Shown here one piece after another: positions 11,307 through 20,146 of a stretch of 64,000 nucleotides of DNA. The stretch lies in contig JAUJNZ010000002.1 in assembly GCA_030447905.1 (NCBI GenBank), positions 230,569 to 294,568 of the forward strand, in the 5' to 3' direction. The notes below the pieces were generated by a model that ran no database searches, was not told the DNA's origin, and worked only from the letters and a program-made list of their open reading frames with translations. The position numbers were made by a program, and so were the translations under genes. The first letter of the stretch is position 1, and the number at the start of each line of letters is the position of its first letter. The stretch is from Thermoleophilaceae bacterium (GTDB lineage Bacteria > Actinomycetota > Thermoleophilia > Solirubrobacterales > Thermoleophilaceae).

Positions 11307-12119
11307 CTAGGCCGCCGCCCGCGCCGTCGGAGTCAGCCGCAGCCGGTCGGGCAGAAACGGTATGACCGCCCGCTTCACGTACTCGGCTCCGCCCGCCACG
11401 AGCGCCTTGCGGACCATCGCCGGCGGGAGCGGCGAGAAGCCGTACTGGCGCCGGATTGCGTCCGGAAGCAGGGCGACCGTTATGAAGTTGACGGTCTCGA
11501 GCAGCGGCCGCGCTAGCCACGGGACGGGCGGCTCCAAGACGATCTGGCGCGCCCGCCGGCGCGCCCAGTCGGTGACCACGAGCGTGCCGCCCTCGAGCAT
11601 CTCGCGCCGGTAGGTGCGCAGCTCGTGCAGGGTGTCGGGCATGTCCCCGTCCCGCAGGCCGAAGAGGCGCCCGACGAGCTTGTAGTCCTCCCAGTAGCCC
11701 GTCTGCTCGCGCTCGCTCAACGCCCGCACGTACTTCGGGTAGACGACGAGCCCGGAGTCGACGAGCGTGAACAGGACCCACAGCAGGAGGTCGGGCTGGT
11801 CGGCGCGGTAGGGAGTGCCGGCCGGAAAGGGGCCGGCGTCCTCCTTGAGCCGCCCGCGTACGCGCGCGTGCATGGCGCGCACCTGGGCGGTCACCCGGTC
11901 GGCCTCCTCGCGCGAGCCCCAGCCGATCGTGCTCATGACCTCGGCCGTGCGAGCGAGGCGGCCATAGGGGTCGTCGAGGCTCTCGGAGTGAGCGAGCAGA
12001 CCCGCGACTGCGAGCGGATGGGCGGCCTGCATGAGGAGCGCGCGCGGCCCGGCGAGCGCCATCGCGCGCTCGCGGTGCATGCGCCGAAGCATCGAGTCGT
12101 CGCTGAAGTAGCTCTCCAT
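11307..12119 (-). CDS. oxygenase MpaB / DUF2236 family protein
   Basis: 270-residue intact protein of the DUF2236 family. The family includes MpaB and rubber-degrading latex-clearing protein, haem-containing oxygenases. Visible markers are [19 protein letters not shown] near residue 20 (containing the conserved His), [20 protein letters not shown] near 43, and [20 protein letters not shown] near 110. The start is ATG at 12119, divergent from the precorrin-2 dehydrogenase-like gene at 12156 with only 36 bases between, so the two promoters overlap. The substrate is unknown. Confidence 0.85.
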   Translation of the reverse strand: MESYFSDDSMLRRMHRERAMALAGPRALLMQAAHPLAVAGLLAHSESLDDPYGRLARTAEVMSTIGWGSREEADRVTAQVRAMHARVRGRLKEDAGPFPAGTPYRADQPDLLLWVLFTLVDSGLVVYPKYVRALSEREQTGYWEDYKLVGRLFGLRDGDMPDTLHELRTYRREMLEGGTLVVTDWARRRARQIVLEPPVPWLARPLLETVNFITVALLPDAIRRQYGFSPLPPAMVRKALVAGGAEYVKRAVIPFLPDRLRLTPTARAAA

Positions 12120-12155
12120 CCTGTTGATCGTACGGCGCGTAGACTGGGTTGGACC

Positions 12156-12911
12156 ATGCCCGCCCAGGCCTACATCGGCAAGGAGTGCATCTGCCAGTTC
12201 CGGCGCGGGCTGTGCGACCAGACCTGCGTCCAGGGGATGCTCGAGACGCCCTTCTACATGGCGTGCCTGAAGCTCACCGGGCGCCGCTGCCTGGTCGTCG
12301 GTGGCGGTGACGTCGGACTCGAGAAGGTCGAGGGCCTCCTCGCCTGTGACGGCGAGGTGACCCTTGTCTCTCCGGAGGCGGTACCGCCGCTCCGCGAGCT
12401 CGCCGAGGAGGGCTCGATCCGCTGGGAGGCGCGGGAGTACCGCACCTCCGACCTCGACCGGACCTTCATGGTGATCGCCTCCACCGGCGACACCGACGTG
12501 AACATACGCGTCTGGGAGGAGGCGGAGGAGCGCGCGATGCTCGTCAACGTCGTCGACGTGCCCCCGCTGTGCAACTTCATCCTGCCGGCGATCGTGCGCA
12601 CCGGGCCGCTCGCCATAGCCATCTCCACCGCGGGAGCGTCGCCCGCGTTGGCCAAGCGCATCAAGGCGGAGATCGCCGACGAGTACGGCGAGCCGTACGC
12701 GCGCCTGGCCGAGCTCCTCAACGAGGTGCGCGGCTGGGCCAAGGGCAACCTGCCCACCTACGGCGACCGCAAGGTCTTCTTCGAATCTATCGTCGGCGGC
12801 GAGCCCGATCCGGTCGAGCTGCTGCGCCAGGGCGACGAGCCCGCGGTGCGCGATCTGATCGAGCGCGCACGCGCCGACACCGAGGCACGACTCGAGTCCA
12901 CCGCGGCCTAG
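12156..12911 (+). CDS. precorrin-2 dehydrogenase (sirohaem synthase N-domain type) with Cys-rich N-terminus
   Basis: NAD-dependent oxidation of precorrin-2 to sirohydrochlorin, possibly also ferrochelation, as in Met8/CysG N-domains. 251 residues from ATG 12156. The Rossmann motif is [20 protein letters not shown] near residue 44. Further markers are [12 protein letters not shown] (catalytic-Asp region), [17 protein letters not shown] and [16 protein letters not shown]. Unusually, about 40 residues precede the Rossmann domain and contain four cysteines (11, 13, 20, 24; spacing CxCx6CxxxC), which could bind zinc or an iron-sulphur centre. It fits with the cobA-hemD fusion 8 kb downstream, which supplies precorrin-2. 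Confidence 0.85.
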   Translation: MPAQAYIGKECICQFRRGLCDQTCVQGMLETPFYMACLKLTGRRCLVVGGGDVGLEKVEGLLACDGEVTLVSPEAVPPLRELAEEGSIRWEAREYRTSDLDRTFMVIASTGDTDVNIRVWEEAEERAMLVNVVDVPPLCNFILPAIVRTGPLAIAISTAGASPALAKRIKAEIADEYGEPYARLAELLNEVRGWAKGNLPTYGDRKVFFESIVGGEPDPVELLRQGDEPAVRDLIERARADTEARLESTAA

Positions 12912-12944
12912 GACTCGAGCCGCGCCTGCGCGCGGACGTGAGCT

Positions 12945-13631
12945 TCAGCTCGTGCGCAGTAGCCGGTTGAAGAACGAGCGGTAGCGCTGCAGAGCGACGC
13001 GCAGGTCCTCGGTCGAGGCCTCGCCCCCGCTCGCCCACTGGGCCTCCAGATCCTTGCGCTCCCGCGCGAAGCCGTCGGCGAGGCGCTGCATGACATCGGC
13101 GACGAGCTCGTCGGCCTCCTGCACGCAGCGCTGCGGCTCGTCGACGAAGCCGACCTGCACATCCTGCCAGCGACGCTCGAAGTCGCTGGCGTCCGCGTCG
13201 GGGAGGAGGGGCGTCGAACCCGAGTCGCCGGGGGTGGCGGTGCTCGTCGCTGCGGTCTGGGTCGCGGGTGCGCCGGCTCCTTGTGCGTCGGCGTGCGTGG
13301 GCGGGGCGCCGCCCTCGGTCCGCTCGACGCCGCCCTGGGTCGGCTGGGCCGGAGCGCCCGGGGAGCCCTGCGGCGCCGCCGGTTCGGCCGGGCCCGTGGT
13401 GGCGCCCGGGGCCGGCGGTGCGGCTCCGCTGGTCGCAGCGCCGGCGGGAGCGGGCTGTTGCCCGGGAGCCTCCTCCACGGAGGGCGACTGGCGTTGCCAT
13501 GTCGACCCGCCGGTGGGCGGCGGACCGGCGGGCGGGGTCTCTTCGCGCGGGGCGGCCTCGCCCGCCTCCCCGCCGGCGCCGCTCGAGGCGATGTCGTTGG
13601 TTCGGATCGGTTCCTCCCTCTGCCGTTCCAT
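12945..13631 (-). CDS. Pro/Ala-rich hypothetical protein with C-terminal FVD/LV-type domain
   Basis: 228-residue protein of unknown function. The first half (about 1-120) is low complexity, rich in Pro, Ala, Gly and Thr, and looks disordered. The C-terminal third holds RRWQDVQVGFVDEPQRCVQE and ADELVADVMQRLADGF, then GEASTEDLRVALQRYRSFF. The same two blocks occur in the gene just upstream (13631-14269), so these are tandem paralogues. Its ATG shares one base with the TGA of that gene (TGATG), indicating translational coupling. No membrane helix is seen here. A related domain is common in actinobacterial proteins, but I cannot assign a role. Confidence 0.7.
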   Translation of the reverse strand: MERQREEPIRTNDIASSGAGGEAGEAAPREETPPAGPPPTGGSTWQRQSPSVEEAPGQQPAPAGAATSGAAPPAPGATTGPAEPAAPQGSPGAPAQPTQGGVERTEGGAPPTHADAQGAGAPATQTAATSTATPGDSGSTPLLPDADASDFERRWQDVQVGFVDEPQRCVQEADELVADVMQRLADGFARERKDLEAQWASGGEASTEDLRVALQRYRSFFNRLLRTS

Positions 13632-14269
13632 CACCGCACCTCCTCCCGGTGGCCACCGCCCCCGGGCTCGCTGTCGTGGCCCGTTGTGTCGCGCCGACCC
13701 CCGTTCGCTCCGGCTGCGCCGCTCGTCACGCGCGTCTCGAGCAGCTCCTCGAACAGGGCGCGGTAGTGCACGGTCGCCTGGCGCAGGTCCTCCGTGCTCG
13801 CCTCGCCGCGCTCGTTGCGCTCGGCGATGTGCCCGGCGGCGCGGTAGTTCTCGACGACGTGCGGGTGATCGACCGATACGTCGTCGGCCCGCTGGTCGAA
13901 GTCGTCGACCGGATAGCCGCGCTGGCGCATGACCTCGCGCACGAGGTGGTCGGACTCCTTGACGGCCTCCTGGGGTGCGTCGACGAACCGGCCCTGAACG
14001 CCGCGCCACTGCTCGGCGAATCGCTCGCGCTGCTCGGGCTCGAGCTGTCGTATCTCGAGGCCCTGCCGGCGCTCCTCGCGCTCCCTGAGCTTGGCCTCGG
14101 CCTGCTTGCGATCGCCGTGTTGCTCGAGCGCCCGGTCGTACTCGGGTCCGAAGCGCTCCTTGAGCTGCTTGGTCCGGCGCCGGCGAGCGCCGATCGCGGC
14201 GACCGCCCCTCCGACCGCGAGCAGTACGACGACAGCCACGACGATGGCGATGATCACGCCCGTGTCCAT
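13631..14269 (-). CDS. single-pass membrane protein with FVD/LV-type domain
   Basis: 212-residue protein. One strong N-terminal membrane helix (about 5-26, GVIIAIVVAVVVLLAVGG) is followed by a basic stretch and a charged, probably coiled-coil region (35-80). A conserved block follows, QWRGVQGRFVDAPQEAVKES and SDHLVREVMRQRGYP, and then GEASTEDLRQATVHYRALFE. These last blocks match the downstream paralogue. The start is ATG 14269, divergent from moaC across about 130 bases. It is probably anchored in the membrane with the repeat domain in the cytoplasm; function unknown. Confidence 0.7.
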   Translation of the reverse strand: MDTGVIIAIVVAVVVLLAVGGAVAAIGARRRRTKQLKERFGPEYDRALEQHGDRKQAEAKLREREERRQGLEIRQLEPEQRERFAEQWRGVQGRFVDAPQEAVKESDHLVREVMRQRGYPVDDFDQRADDVSVDHPHVVENYRAAGHIAERNERGEASTEDLRQATVHYRALFEELLETRVTSGAAGANGGRRDTTGHDSEPGGGGHREEVR

Positions 14270-14400
14270 ACCGTCTCCTCTCCCAGTGGGGGCGTCTCCC
14301 CCGCGTGAGGTGATGATGTCCTTCAGCCCACGATCTCAAACGGGAGTCAAACATGTGGACGGCGCCTCCCCTGGCCTCCGCAGTCCTAGACTCGGGGCTC

Positions 14401-14886
14401 GTGGCCGGCGATCGCCTGACCCACCTCGACCCGAGCGGCGCCGCGCGCATGGTCGACGTGGGGCACAAGGCGGTCACCGACCGCCGGGCGACGGCGCGCG
14501 CCGTGGTGCGGATGGAACCCAGCACGGCCGCTGCGGTGGCCCGCGGCGACGCGCCCAAGGGCGACGTAGTGGGGACGGCGCGGATCGCCGGGATCCAGGC
14601 CGCCAAGCGCACCGCCGAGCTCATCCCGCTCTGCCACCCCCTGGCCCTGTCGTTCGTCGACGTGCGGGTCGAGGTGGACGCCGAGCGCGGACGCGTCGGA
14701 CTGGAGGCCGAGGCGCGCACCACGGGGCAGACCGGGGTCGAGATGGAGGCGATGTGTGCGTGCTCGGTCGCCGCGCTGACGGTCTACGACATGGTCAAGG
14801 GAATCGAGCGCGGGGTTGAGGTGGCCGAGCTGCGGCTCGTCGAGAAGACCGGTGGTAAAGAGGACTGGCGCGCGCGACCGGACTGA
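14401..14886 (+). CDS. moaC: cyclic pyranopterin monophosphate synthase accessory protein MoaC
   Basis: Second half-reaction of the first step of molybdenum cofactor synthesis (3',8-cyclo-7,8-dihydro-GTP to cPMP). Markers are THLDPSGAARMVDVGHKAVT at the N-terminus, LIPLCHPLALSFVDV, and GVEMEAMCACSVAALTVYDM with the active-site Lys just after (VKGIER). I chose GTG 14401 because family members start just before this THxDxxGxxxMVDV block; ATG 14353 would add 16 unsupported residues. Followed 23 bases later by a MogA/MoaB gene in the same operon. Confidence 0.93.
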   Translation: MAGDRLTHLDPSGAARMVDVGHKAVTDRRATARAVVRMEPSTAAAVARGDAPKGDVVGTARIAGIQAAKRTAELIPLCHPLALSFVDVRVEVDAERGRVGLEAEARTTGQTGVEMEAMCACSVAALTVYDMVKGIERGVEVAELRLVEKTGGKEDWRARPD

Positions 14887-14909
14887 CGGCCGTCACCTAA
14901 CCTTCTCGT

Positions 14910-15374
14910 GTGCGCGCCGCGGTCGTCACGGTCTCGAGCACCCGCGCGCGGGGCGAGGGCGAGGACGTCTCCGGACCGGCGCTGGTGGAGCTCTGCGAGG
15001 CCGCCGGTCTCGAGACCCGGCACGAGGTCGTCCCCGACGAGCGCGCCACGATCGCCCGGGCGCTGCGGCGACTCGCCGACGAAGAGGACTTCCGCTTCGT
15101 GTTCACCGCGGGGGGGACGGGGATGACGGCCGACGACGTGACTCCGGAGGCCACGCGCGACGTCATCGACCGCGAGGCGCCCGGGTACGCCGAGACCATG
15201 CGCGCCGAGTCGCGCCGCTTCACGCCGTTCGGCATCCTCACGCGCGGGGTCTCGGGCATACGGGGGCGGACCCTGATCATCAACTTCCCCGGCTCGCCCA
15301 AGGCGTCGGGGGAGCTTTGGCCCGTGGTCGGCCCGACGCTGCCGCACGCGGCGAAGACGCTCGAGCGTGCTTGA
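14910..15374 (+). CDS. MogA/MoaB family molybdopterin adenylyltransferase
   Basis: 154-residue protein of the MoaB/Mog fold that adenylylates molybdopterin or has a related role in cofactor synthesis. Markers are AAVVTVSSTRARGEGEDVSG at the start, FVFTAGGTGMTADDVTPEA in the middle (the nucleotide/pterin-binding GGTG) and LIINFPGSPKASGE near the end. The start is GTG 14910. Its last eight bases overlap the start of ccmA. Whether it acts as MogA or MoaB cannot be decided from this window. Confidence 0.9.
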   Translation: MRAAVVTVSSTRARGEGEDVSGPALVELCEAAGLETRHEVVPDERATIARALRRLADEEDFRFVFTAGGTGMTADDVTPEATRDVIDREAPGYAETMRAESRRFTPFGILTRGVSGIRGRTLIINFPGSPKASGELWPVVGPTLPHAAKTLERA

Positions 15375-16095
15375 GGCTCCCGTCGCGGGCGTGGAGCCTT
15401 CCGCCGGCGGTCCGTCGCCGGCCGTCGAGCTCGAGAACCTCGAGCGCCGCTACGGCGAGCGCCTCGCGCTCGAGGGAGTGAGCGCTCGGCTCGGGCCGGG
15501 CCAGACGCTCGCCGTGCTCGGCGCCAACGGGGCGGGGAAGTCGACGCTGCTGCGGGTGCTCGCCACGCTGCTGCGTCCGCACGGCGGGACAGCGCGGATC
15601 CTCGGCGCGAGCCTGCCCGAGGAAGCCATCGCGGTACGCGGCCGCGTCGGCTACGTGGGCCACGAGCCGCTCCTCTACCGCGAGCTGACCGGACGCGAGA
15701 ACCTCCGCTTCCATGCCCGCCTCCACCGAGCGGGACCCGAGCGCGTCGAGGAGCTGCTCGTCGCGACGGGCATGGAGCGCCGCGCCGACGAGCCGGTCGC
15801 CGAGCTGTCGCAGGGCATGCGCCAGCGCGTCGCCGTGGCGCGTACCCTCCTCGGCGATCCGCCGCTGCTGCTGCTCGACGAGCCGCGGGCCAACCTCGAC
15901 CCGGCGGCCGCCGAGCTGCTCGAGCCCCTGGTGGGCCGGGCGTCCGGCCGTGCCCGGGTGATCGTCACCCACGATCTCGAGGCCGGGCTCGCCGAGTCGG
16001 ATCTGGTACTCGGGTTACGGGCGGGGCGCCAGGTCGTGTACGAGCCCGCCGGCCGCGCCGACGCGCCCGCCCTCGCGCGGGCAGTCTTCTCGTGA
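15367..16095 (+). CDS. ccmA: haem ABC exporter ATP-binding protein CcmA
   Basis: ATPase of the CcmAB transporter used in system I cytochrome c maturation. 242 residues starting at TTG 15367, overlapping the previous gene by 8 bases. Walker A is LGANGAGKSTLLRVLATLL near residue 56, the signature motif is LSQGMRQRVAVAR near 150, and Walker B is PLLLLDEPRANLDPAAAELL. The length, the short form and the direct linkage to ccmB, ccmC and a ccmD-like gene distinguish it from other ABC ATPases. Confidence 0.9.
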   Translation: MLEAPVAGVEPSAGGPSPAVELENLERRYGERLALEGVSARLGPGQTLAVLGANGAGKSTLLRVLATLLRPHGGTARILGASLPEEAIAVRGRVGYVGHEPLLYRELTGRENLRFHARLHRAGPERVEELLVATGMERRADEPVAELSQGMRQRVAVARTLLGDPPLLLLDEPRANLDPAAAELLEPLVGRASGRARVIVTHDLEAGLAESDLVLGLRAGRQVVYEPAGRADAPALARAVFS

Positions 16096-16136
16096 CGTCG
16101 ATGCGCCGGTTCTCCCCCCCGTAGGATCGCGCCGTC

Positions 16137-16811
16137 GTGGTCGTCGACGCGCTCGCCATCCTTCGCAAGGACATCCGCGTCGAGCTGCGCGCCCGCGAGG
16201 CCGTGCCGGCGATGGCGCTCTTCACGGTCACCGCGTTCGTCCTCTTTCACTTCGGCTTCGACCGCGACCGGCTCGACGGCGACGTGGCGGCCGGAACCCT
16301 CTGGGTCACCCTGCTCCTCGCCACCGTGCTGGGGGTGAACCGGCTGTACGCAGCCGAGCGCGAGCAGGGTGGCCTCGAGGCGATGCTGCTCGCCCCGATC
16401 GACCGCACGGCGATCTTCCTGGCCAAGGCGGCCGCGCTCCTGCTCTACCTCGTCGCCCTCGAGCTCGTCGCCGTACCCGCCTTTGGGCTGTTGCTGCTCG
16501 GCCCCGACCTGGTCGGATCGCTGCCCGAGCTGGGGGCGTTGCTGCTCGTCGCCGACATCGGCCTCGCCGCGACCGGCGCGCTCGTCGGGGCGCTGGCGGC
16601 CGAGACGCGCGCCCGCGAGCTGATCGGGCCGCTGCTGCTGCTCCCGCTTGTGGTGCCGCTGGCGATCGCCGGGGCGCAGGCCACCGAGCCCCTCTTCACC
16701 GCTCCGGGGGTCGCCGAGAACCTCGGTCGCTGGCTGGGACTGATGGGCCTCTACGCTACGATTTTCGTACTTCTGTCGGTGGCCCTTTTCGACTTCCTCC
16801 TGGAGGACTGA
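16137..16811 (+). CDS. ccmB: haem exporter membrane protein CcmB
   Basis: Membrane partner of CcmA in cytochrome c maturation. 224 residues from GTG 16137 with about six hydrophobic helices. Characteristic features are LRKDIRVELRAREAVPAM at the N-terminus and VNRLYAAEREQGGLEAMLLA near residue 62, followed by helices ending in FDFLLED. Start and stop fit between ccmA and ccmC (41 and 5 bases away). Confidence 0.92.
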   Translation: MVVDALAILRKDIRVELRAREAVPAMALFTVTAFVLFHFGFDRDRLDGDVAAGTLWVTLLLATVLGVNRLYAAEREQGGLEAMLLAPIDRTAIFLAKAAALLLYLVALELVAVPAFGLLLLGPDLVGSLPELGALLLVADIGLAATGALVGALAAETRARELIGPLLLLPLVVPLAIAGAQATEPLFTAPGVAENLGRWLGLMGLYATIFVLLSVALFDFLLED

Positions 16812-16816
16812 CCAAC

Positions 16817-17578
16817 TTGTACGGCCGGGCTCTCGCGCCCCTCGCCCTGGGCACGGCCGCCGCCTCGGCGGTCGCCTTCGGCTTGGTCTTCTTCTACGCC
16901 CCGCTCGACGCGGATCAGGGCTTCATCCAGAAGATCTTCTACCTGCACGTGCCGATGGCGATCGTGGCGCTGCTCGGCTTCCTGGCCGGCGGGGTGATGG
17001 CGGCCATGCACCTGCGCACGCGCGACCGGGTCTGGGACATGCGGTCGTACGTCGCCATCCACCTGTCCATCATCCTCGGCTTGGGCGTGCTCGTGACCGG
17101 GTCGATCTGGGCCAAGGCGTCGTGGGGCCACTGGTGGGTGTGGGACGAGCCGATGCTCGTCTCGTTTTTGATCGTCTTCCTGCTGTACGCCGTCTACCAG
17201 CCGCTGCGCTTCTCGATCGACGACCCCGGGCGCCAGGCCCGCTACGCCTCGGTGTTCGCCATCGCGGGCGCGGCGTTCACCGTGCTCAACTTCGTCGCCG
17301 TCCGAATGGCCGCCGCCTACACGCACCCGCGCGTCTTCTCGCAGACGGGCGGCAACATGCCGGCCGACATGTTCCTCACCTTCCTGGTCTCGCTGGGCGC
17401 CATGGCCCTGCTGTTCGCCACGCTCTGGACGCTCGAGCTGGCCTCGAAGAACGCGGCCGAGCGGCTGCGGCGCGTGCGGAGGCGGCTGGAGCGAGAGGCC
17501 GAGCACGCCGAGGCCGGCGAGCGGCTCGCACGACCGGAGCCCGCCCCGCCGATCCGCCCGGCTGCGGCGTCCCGCTGA
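16817..17578 (+). CDS. ccmC: cytochrome c biogenesis protein CcmC
   Basis: Integral membrane haem-handling protein that passes haem to CcmE. 253 residues from TTG 16817, with six predicted helices. The tryptophan-rich WWD-type motif reads KASWGHWWVWDEPMLVS near residue 97, flanked by the conserved His residues in FYLHVPMAIVAL and YTHPRVFSQTGG. The C-terminus has a charged tail (RRVRRRLERE). The stop overlaps the next start by one base (TGATG). No ccmE or ccmF is in the window. Confidence 0.92.
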   Translation: MYGRALAPLALGTAAASAVAFGLVFFYAPLDADQGFIQKIFYLHVPMAIVALLGFLAGGVMAAMHLRTRDRVWDMRSYVAIHLSIILGLGVLVTGSIWAKASWGHWWVWDEPMLVSFLIVFLLYAVYQPLRFSIDDPGRQARYASVFAIAGAAFTVLNFVAVRMAAAYTHPRVFSQTGGNMPADMFLTFLVSLGAMALLFATLWTLELASKNAAERLRRVRRRLEREAEHAEAGERLARPEPAPPIRPAAASR

Positions 17579-17742
17579 TGCCCGCGCTGCCGCTCGAGTC
17601 CGCCGGCGCCTACGTCGCGGCCGCGTACATAGTCTTCCTGGCGCTCGTGGTGATCTACGTGGCCATCATCGGCCGCAAGGTCGGTCGCCTCGAGCGCGAG
17701 CTCACCGAGCTCGACGATGTGACCCGGGACCGCGAGCGGTGA
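17578..17742 (+). CDS. ccmD: small CcmD-like membrane protein
   Basis: 54-residue protein with one membrane helix (YVAAAYIVFLALVVIYVAII) and a charged cytoplasmic tail (GRKVGRLERELTELDD). CcmD in other bacteria is the same size and architecture and helps release haem-loaded CcmE. Its ATG shares a base with the ccmC stop and its TGA overlaps the hemA GTG, so it is embedded between two coupled genes. Assigned mainly by position, size and topology. Confidence 0.75.
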   Translation: MPALPLESAGAYVAAAYIVFLALVVIYVAIIGRKVGRLERELTELDDVTRDRER

Positions 17743-19109
17743 GCGCCACGGGCGCTTCGGACCGCACGGCCGTCGGCCCCGGCCTGCTCGCGCTCGGCGT
17801 CTCGCACAAGACCGCTCCGCTCGCGCTGCGAGAGCGCCTAGCCCTCCCCGAGGGCCGCGCCACCGGCGTCCTCTCGGAGCTCGTGGCCGGCGAGGCCGTC
17901 GGGGAGGCGGTCGTCCTGTCCACCTGCAACCGGACGGAGCTCTACCTCCACGCCGCCGACCCCGTCGAGGCGGAGTCGGCAGCGCTCGCGGCCCTCTCGC
18001 GCCAGGCCGGCATTCCGCCCACCGAGCTCTTTGGGCACCTCTACGCCATGCGCGGGCTCGAGGCCGTGGCCCACCTGTTCGAGGTCGCGGCGGGCCTCGA
18101 CTCGATGATCGTCGGCGAGGCCGAGATCCAGGGGCAGGTCAAGCGCGCCTACGAGCTCGCCCTCGTCGAGGGCGTGACCGGGCCGCTCACCAACCGCCTC
18201 TTCCGCGACGCGCTCGGTGCCGGCAAGCGCGTCCGCACCGAGACCGCCGTCGGGCGGGCGCGGGTGTCGGTGGCCTCGGTGGCGGTCGAGCTCGCGCGCG
18301 AGGTGCTCGGCGACCTCGCCGAGCGGCGGGTGCTCGTTATCGGGGCCGGTGAGAACGGCGAGCTGACCGCTCGGGCGCTGGGCCAGGCCGGCGTGTCGAC
18401 GACCTTCGTGGCCAACCGCCACTACGACCGCGCCATCGGGCTGGCTCAGCGCTTCGGCGGCGAGGCCGTGCGCTTCGACGACCTCCCCCACGAGCTGACG
18501 CGCGCCGACATCGTCGTCAGCGCGACGGGCTCTCCCCATCAGATCGTCGGTCGAGAGGAGCTCGAGCTCGTGGTCGCCGAGCGAGCGGAGCGCCCCCTGC
18601 TTTTGGTCGACATCGCCGTACCGCGCGACGTCGACTCGGCCGTGCGCGAGCTCCCGGGCATCGCCCTCTACGACATGGACGACCTCCAGCGCGAGGTGGC
18701 GCGCAAGCTGTCGGGGCGAGAGGCCGAGGCCGGCCGGGCGCGGGTGATCCTCGACCGGGAGGTCGCGCGGTTCGCAGACTGGCTCGCGAGCCTCGAGGTC
18801 GTGCCCACGATCGCCGCGCTGCGGGAGCGCGGGGAAGCGGTCGTGGAGCATGTCCTGGCCGAGAACGCGGGACGGTGGGAGTCCCTCTCCGAGGCCGATC
18901 GTGCGCGGGTCGAGGTGCTCGCCCGGGCGGTCGTGCGCCGGCTCCTGCACGAGCCGACGATGCGCCTCAAGCGGGCAGAGGAGGGCTCATACCTCCAGGT
19001 GCAGGCGGTGCGCGAGCTGTTCGGCCTCGAGCCCGAGGGCGCCGAGCTCGACGCGGGCGCGGCCGAGGTGACCGACCTCGCCACACGGCGGCGCCTTCGG
19101 CCGGGTTAG
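17739..19109 (+). CDS. hemA: glutamyl-tRNA reductase
   Basis: First committed step of C5 tetrapyrrole synthesis: glutamyl-tRNA(Glu) to glutamate-1-semialdehyde with NADPH. 456 residues from GTG 17739 (GTGA overlap with the ccmD-like stop). Catalytic Cys in VVLSTCNRTELYLHA near residue 52; DSMIVGEAEIQGQVKRAYE near 120; NADPH Rossmann motif VLVIGAGENGELTARAL near 198; dimerisation helix with LARAVVRRLLHEPTMRLK near the C-terminus. It begins a hemA-hemC-cobA/hemD block. Confidence 0.97.
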   Translation: MSATGASDRTAVGPGLLALGVSHKTAPLALRERLALPEGRATGVLSELVAGEAVGEAVVLSTCNRTELYLHAADPVEAESAALAALSRQAGIPPTELFGHLYAMRGLEAVAHLFEVAAGLDSMIVGEAEIQGQVKRAYELALVEGVTGPLTNRLFRDALGAGKRVRTETAVGRARVSVASVAVELAREVLGDLAERRVLVIGAGENGELTARALGQAGVSTTFVANRHYDRAIGLAQRFGGEAVRFDDLPHELTRADIVVSATGSPHQIVGREELELVVAERAERPLLLVDIAVPRDVDSAVRELPGIALYDMDDLQREVARKLSGREAEAGRARVILDREVARFADWLASLEVVPTIAALRERGEAVVEHVLAENAGRWESLSEADRARVEVLARAVVRRLLHEPTMRLKRAEEGSYLQVQAVRELFGLEPEGAELDAGAAEVTDLATRRRLRPG

Positions 19110-19119
19110 CTGCGGCGCG

Positions 19120-20091
19120 GTGCCGGGCCAGAGCGCGGGGCTGCGGCTCGCCACGCGGACCAGCGCGCTGGCGCTGGCGCAGGCCCGGCTGGTGGCGGGG
19201 ATGATCGAGGCGGTCGAGCCGGGCGTTGCGGTCGAGCTCGTGCCCGTGCGGACCTCGGGCGACGAGCGTCCCCCCCGGGCGGCCCCCGAGGCGCCGGTCG
19301 TCGCCGGCCCCGGAGACAAGTCTCGCTTCGTCAAGGAGATCGAGGAGATGCTGCTGGCGGGCGCGGCCGACCTCGCAGTGCACTCGGCCAAGGACGTCCC
19401 GGGCGAGCTCCCCGAAGACCTCGCGATCGTCGGCGTCCCGGCGCGAGCCGACCCCCGGGACGCCGTCTGCGGGGCAGAATCGATCGCCGCCCTCCCGGCG
19501 GGAGCGCGGGTCGGCACGAGCAGCCTGCGCCGGCGGGCCCAGCTCCTCGCCGCGCGGGAAGACCTCGAGGTACGCGAGCTGCGCGGAAACGTCGACACCC
19601 GGTTGCGACGACTCGGGGAGGGCGATTACGACGCCGTGGTGCTCGCCCTCGCGGGGCTCGAGCGACTCGGGCTGCAGACGGGAGAGCCGGTCGACTCGGC
19701 GGTCATGACCCCCGCCCCGGGCCAGGGCTGCCTCGCGCTCGAGGCCCGCGCCGGCGACAAGCGGATGATCGAGCTGGCCGCGGCCGTGACCGACGACCAG
19801 GCGCTCGGAGCGCTGACCGCAGAGCGAGCGGTGACCGCAGCGCTCGAGGCGACCTGCGACACGCCGATCGGCGTGCACGCCGAGTTGACCGACGGGGGCG
19901 GCGAGCTGACGGTCGCGAGCTTCGTCGGCCGTCCGGACGGGAGCGCGTGGCTGCGCGACTCCGTCGCGGGCGATGCCCAGGCGCCGGCCGAGCTCGGGCG
20001 CCTCGCGGGGGAGCGGCTGCTGGCGGCGGGCGCGGCGGACGTACTGGCCGGCGAAGGCGATTCCAGTCGCGGTCGCGGCCGACCTCTGTGA
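19120..20091 (+). CDS. hemC: hydroxymethylbilane synthase (porphobilinogen deaminase)
   Basis: Polymerises four porphobilinogen units to hydroxymethylbilane. 323 residues from GTG 19120, 10 bases after hemA. It shows RLATRTSALALAQARLV near the N-terminus, LAVHSAKDVPGELP with the catalytic-type Asp, GTSSLRRRAQLL for substrate binding, and ATCDTPIGVHAEL containing the cysteine that carries the dipyrromethane cofactor. The loop between residues about 45 and 65 is longer than usual (PPRAAPEAPVVAGPGDK). Intact. Confidence 0.95.
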   Translation: MPGQSAGLRLATRTSALALAQARLVAGMIEAVEPGVAVELVPVRTSGDERPPRAAPEAPVVAGPGDKSRFVKEIEEMLLAGAADLAVHSAKDVPGELPEDLAIVGVPARADPRDAVCGAESIAALPAGARVGTSSLRRRAQLLAAREDLEVRELRGNVDTRLRRLGEGDYDAVVLALAGLERLGLQTGEPVDSAVMTPAPGQGCLALEARAGDKRMIELAAAVTDDQALGALTAERAVTAALEATCDTPIGVHAELTDGGGELTVASFVGRPDGSAWLRDSVAGDAQAPAELGRLAGERLLAAGAADVLAGEGDSSRGRGRPL

Positions 20092-20146
20092 GGGAGCCGC
20101 GATCCGTGAGCCTGGGCGGTACCCGCCCTCTACCGTAGGCACCGCC

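Noticed and set aside
20114-20128. GGGCGG-TAC-CCGCCC hairpin before cobA-hemD
   Set aside because: Short stem, no T-run, and it lies inside an operon-like block, so I do not call it a terminator.
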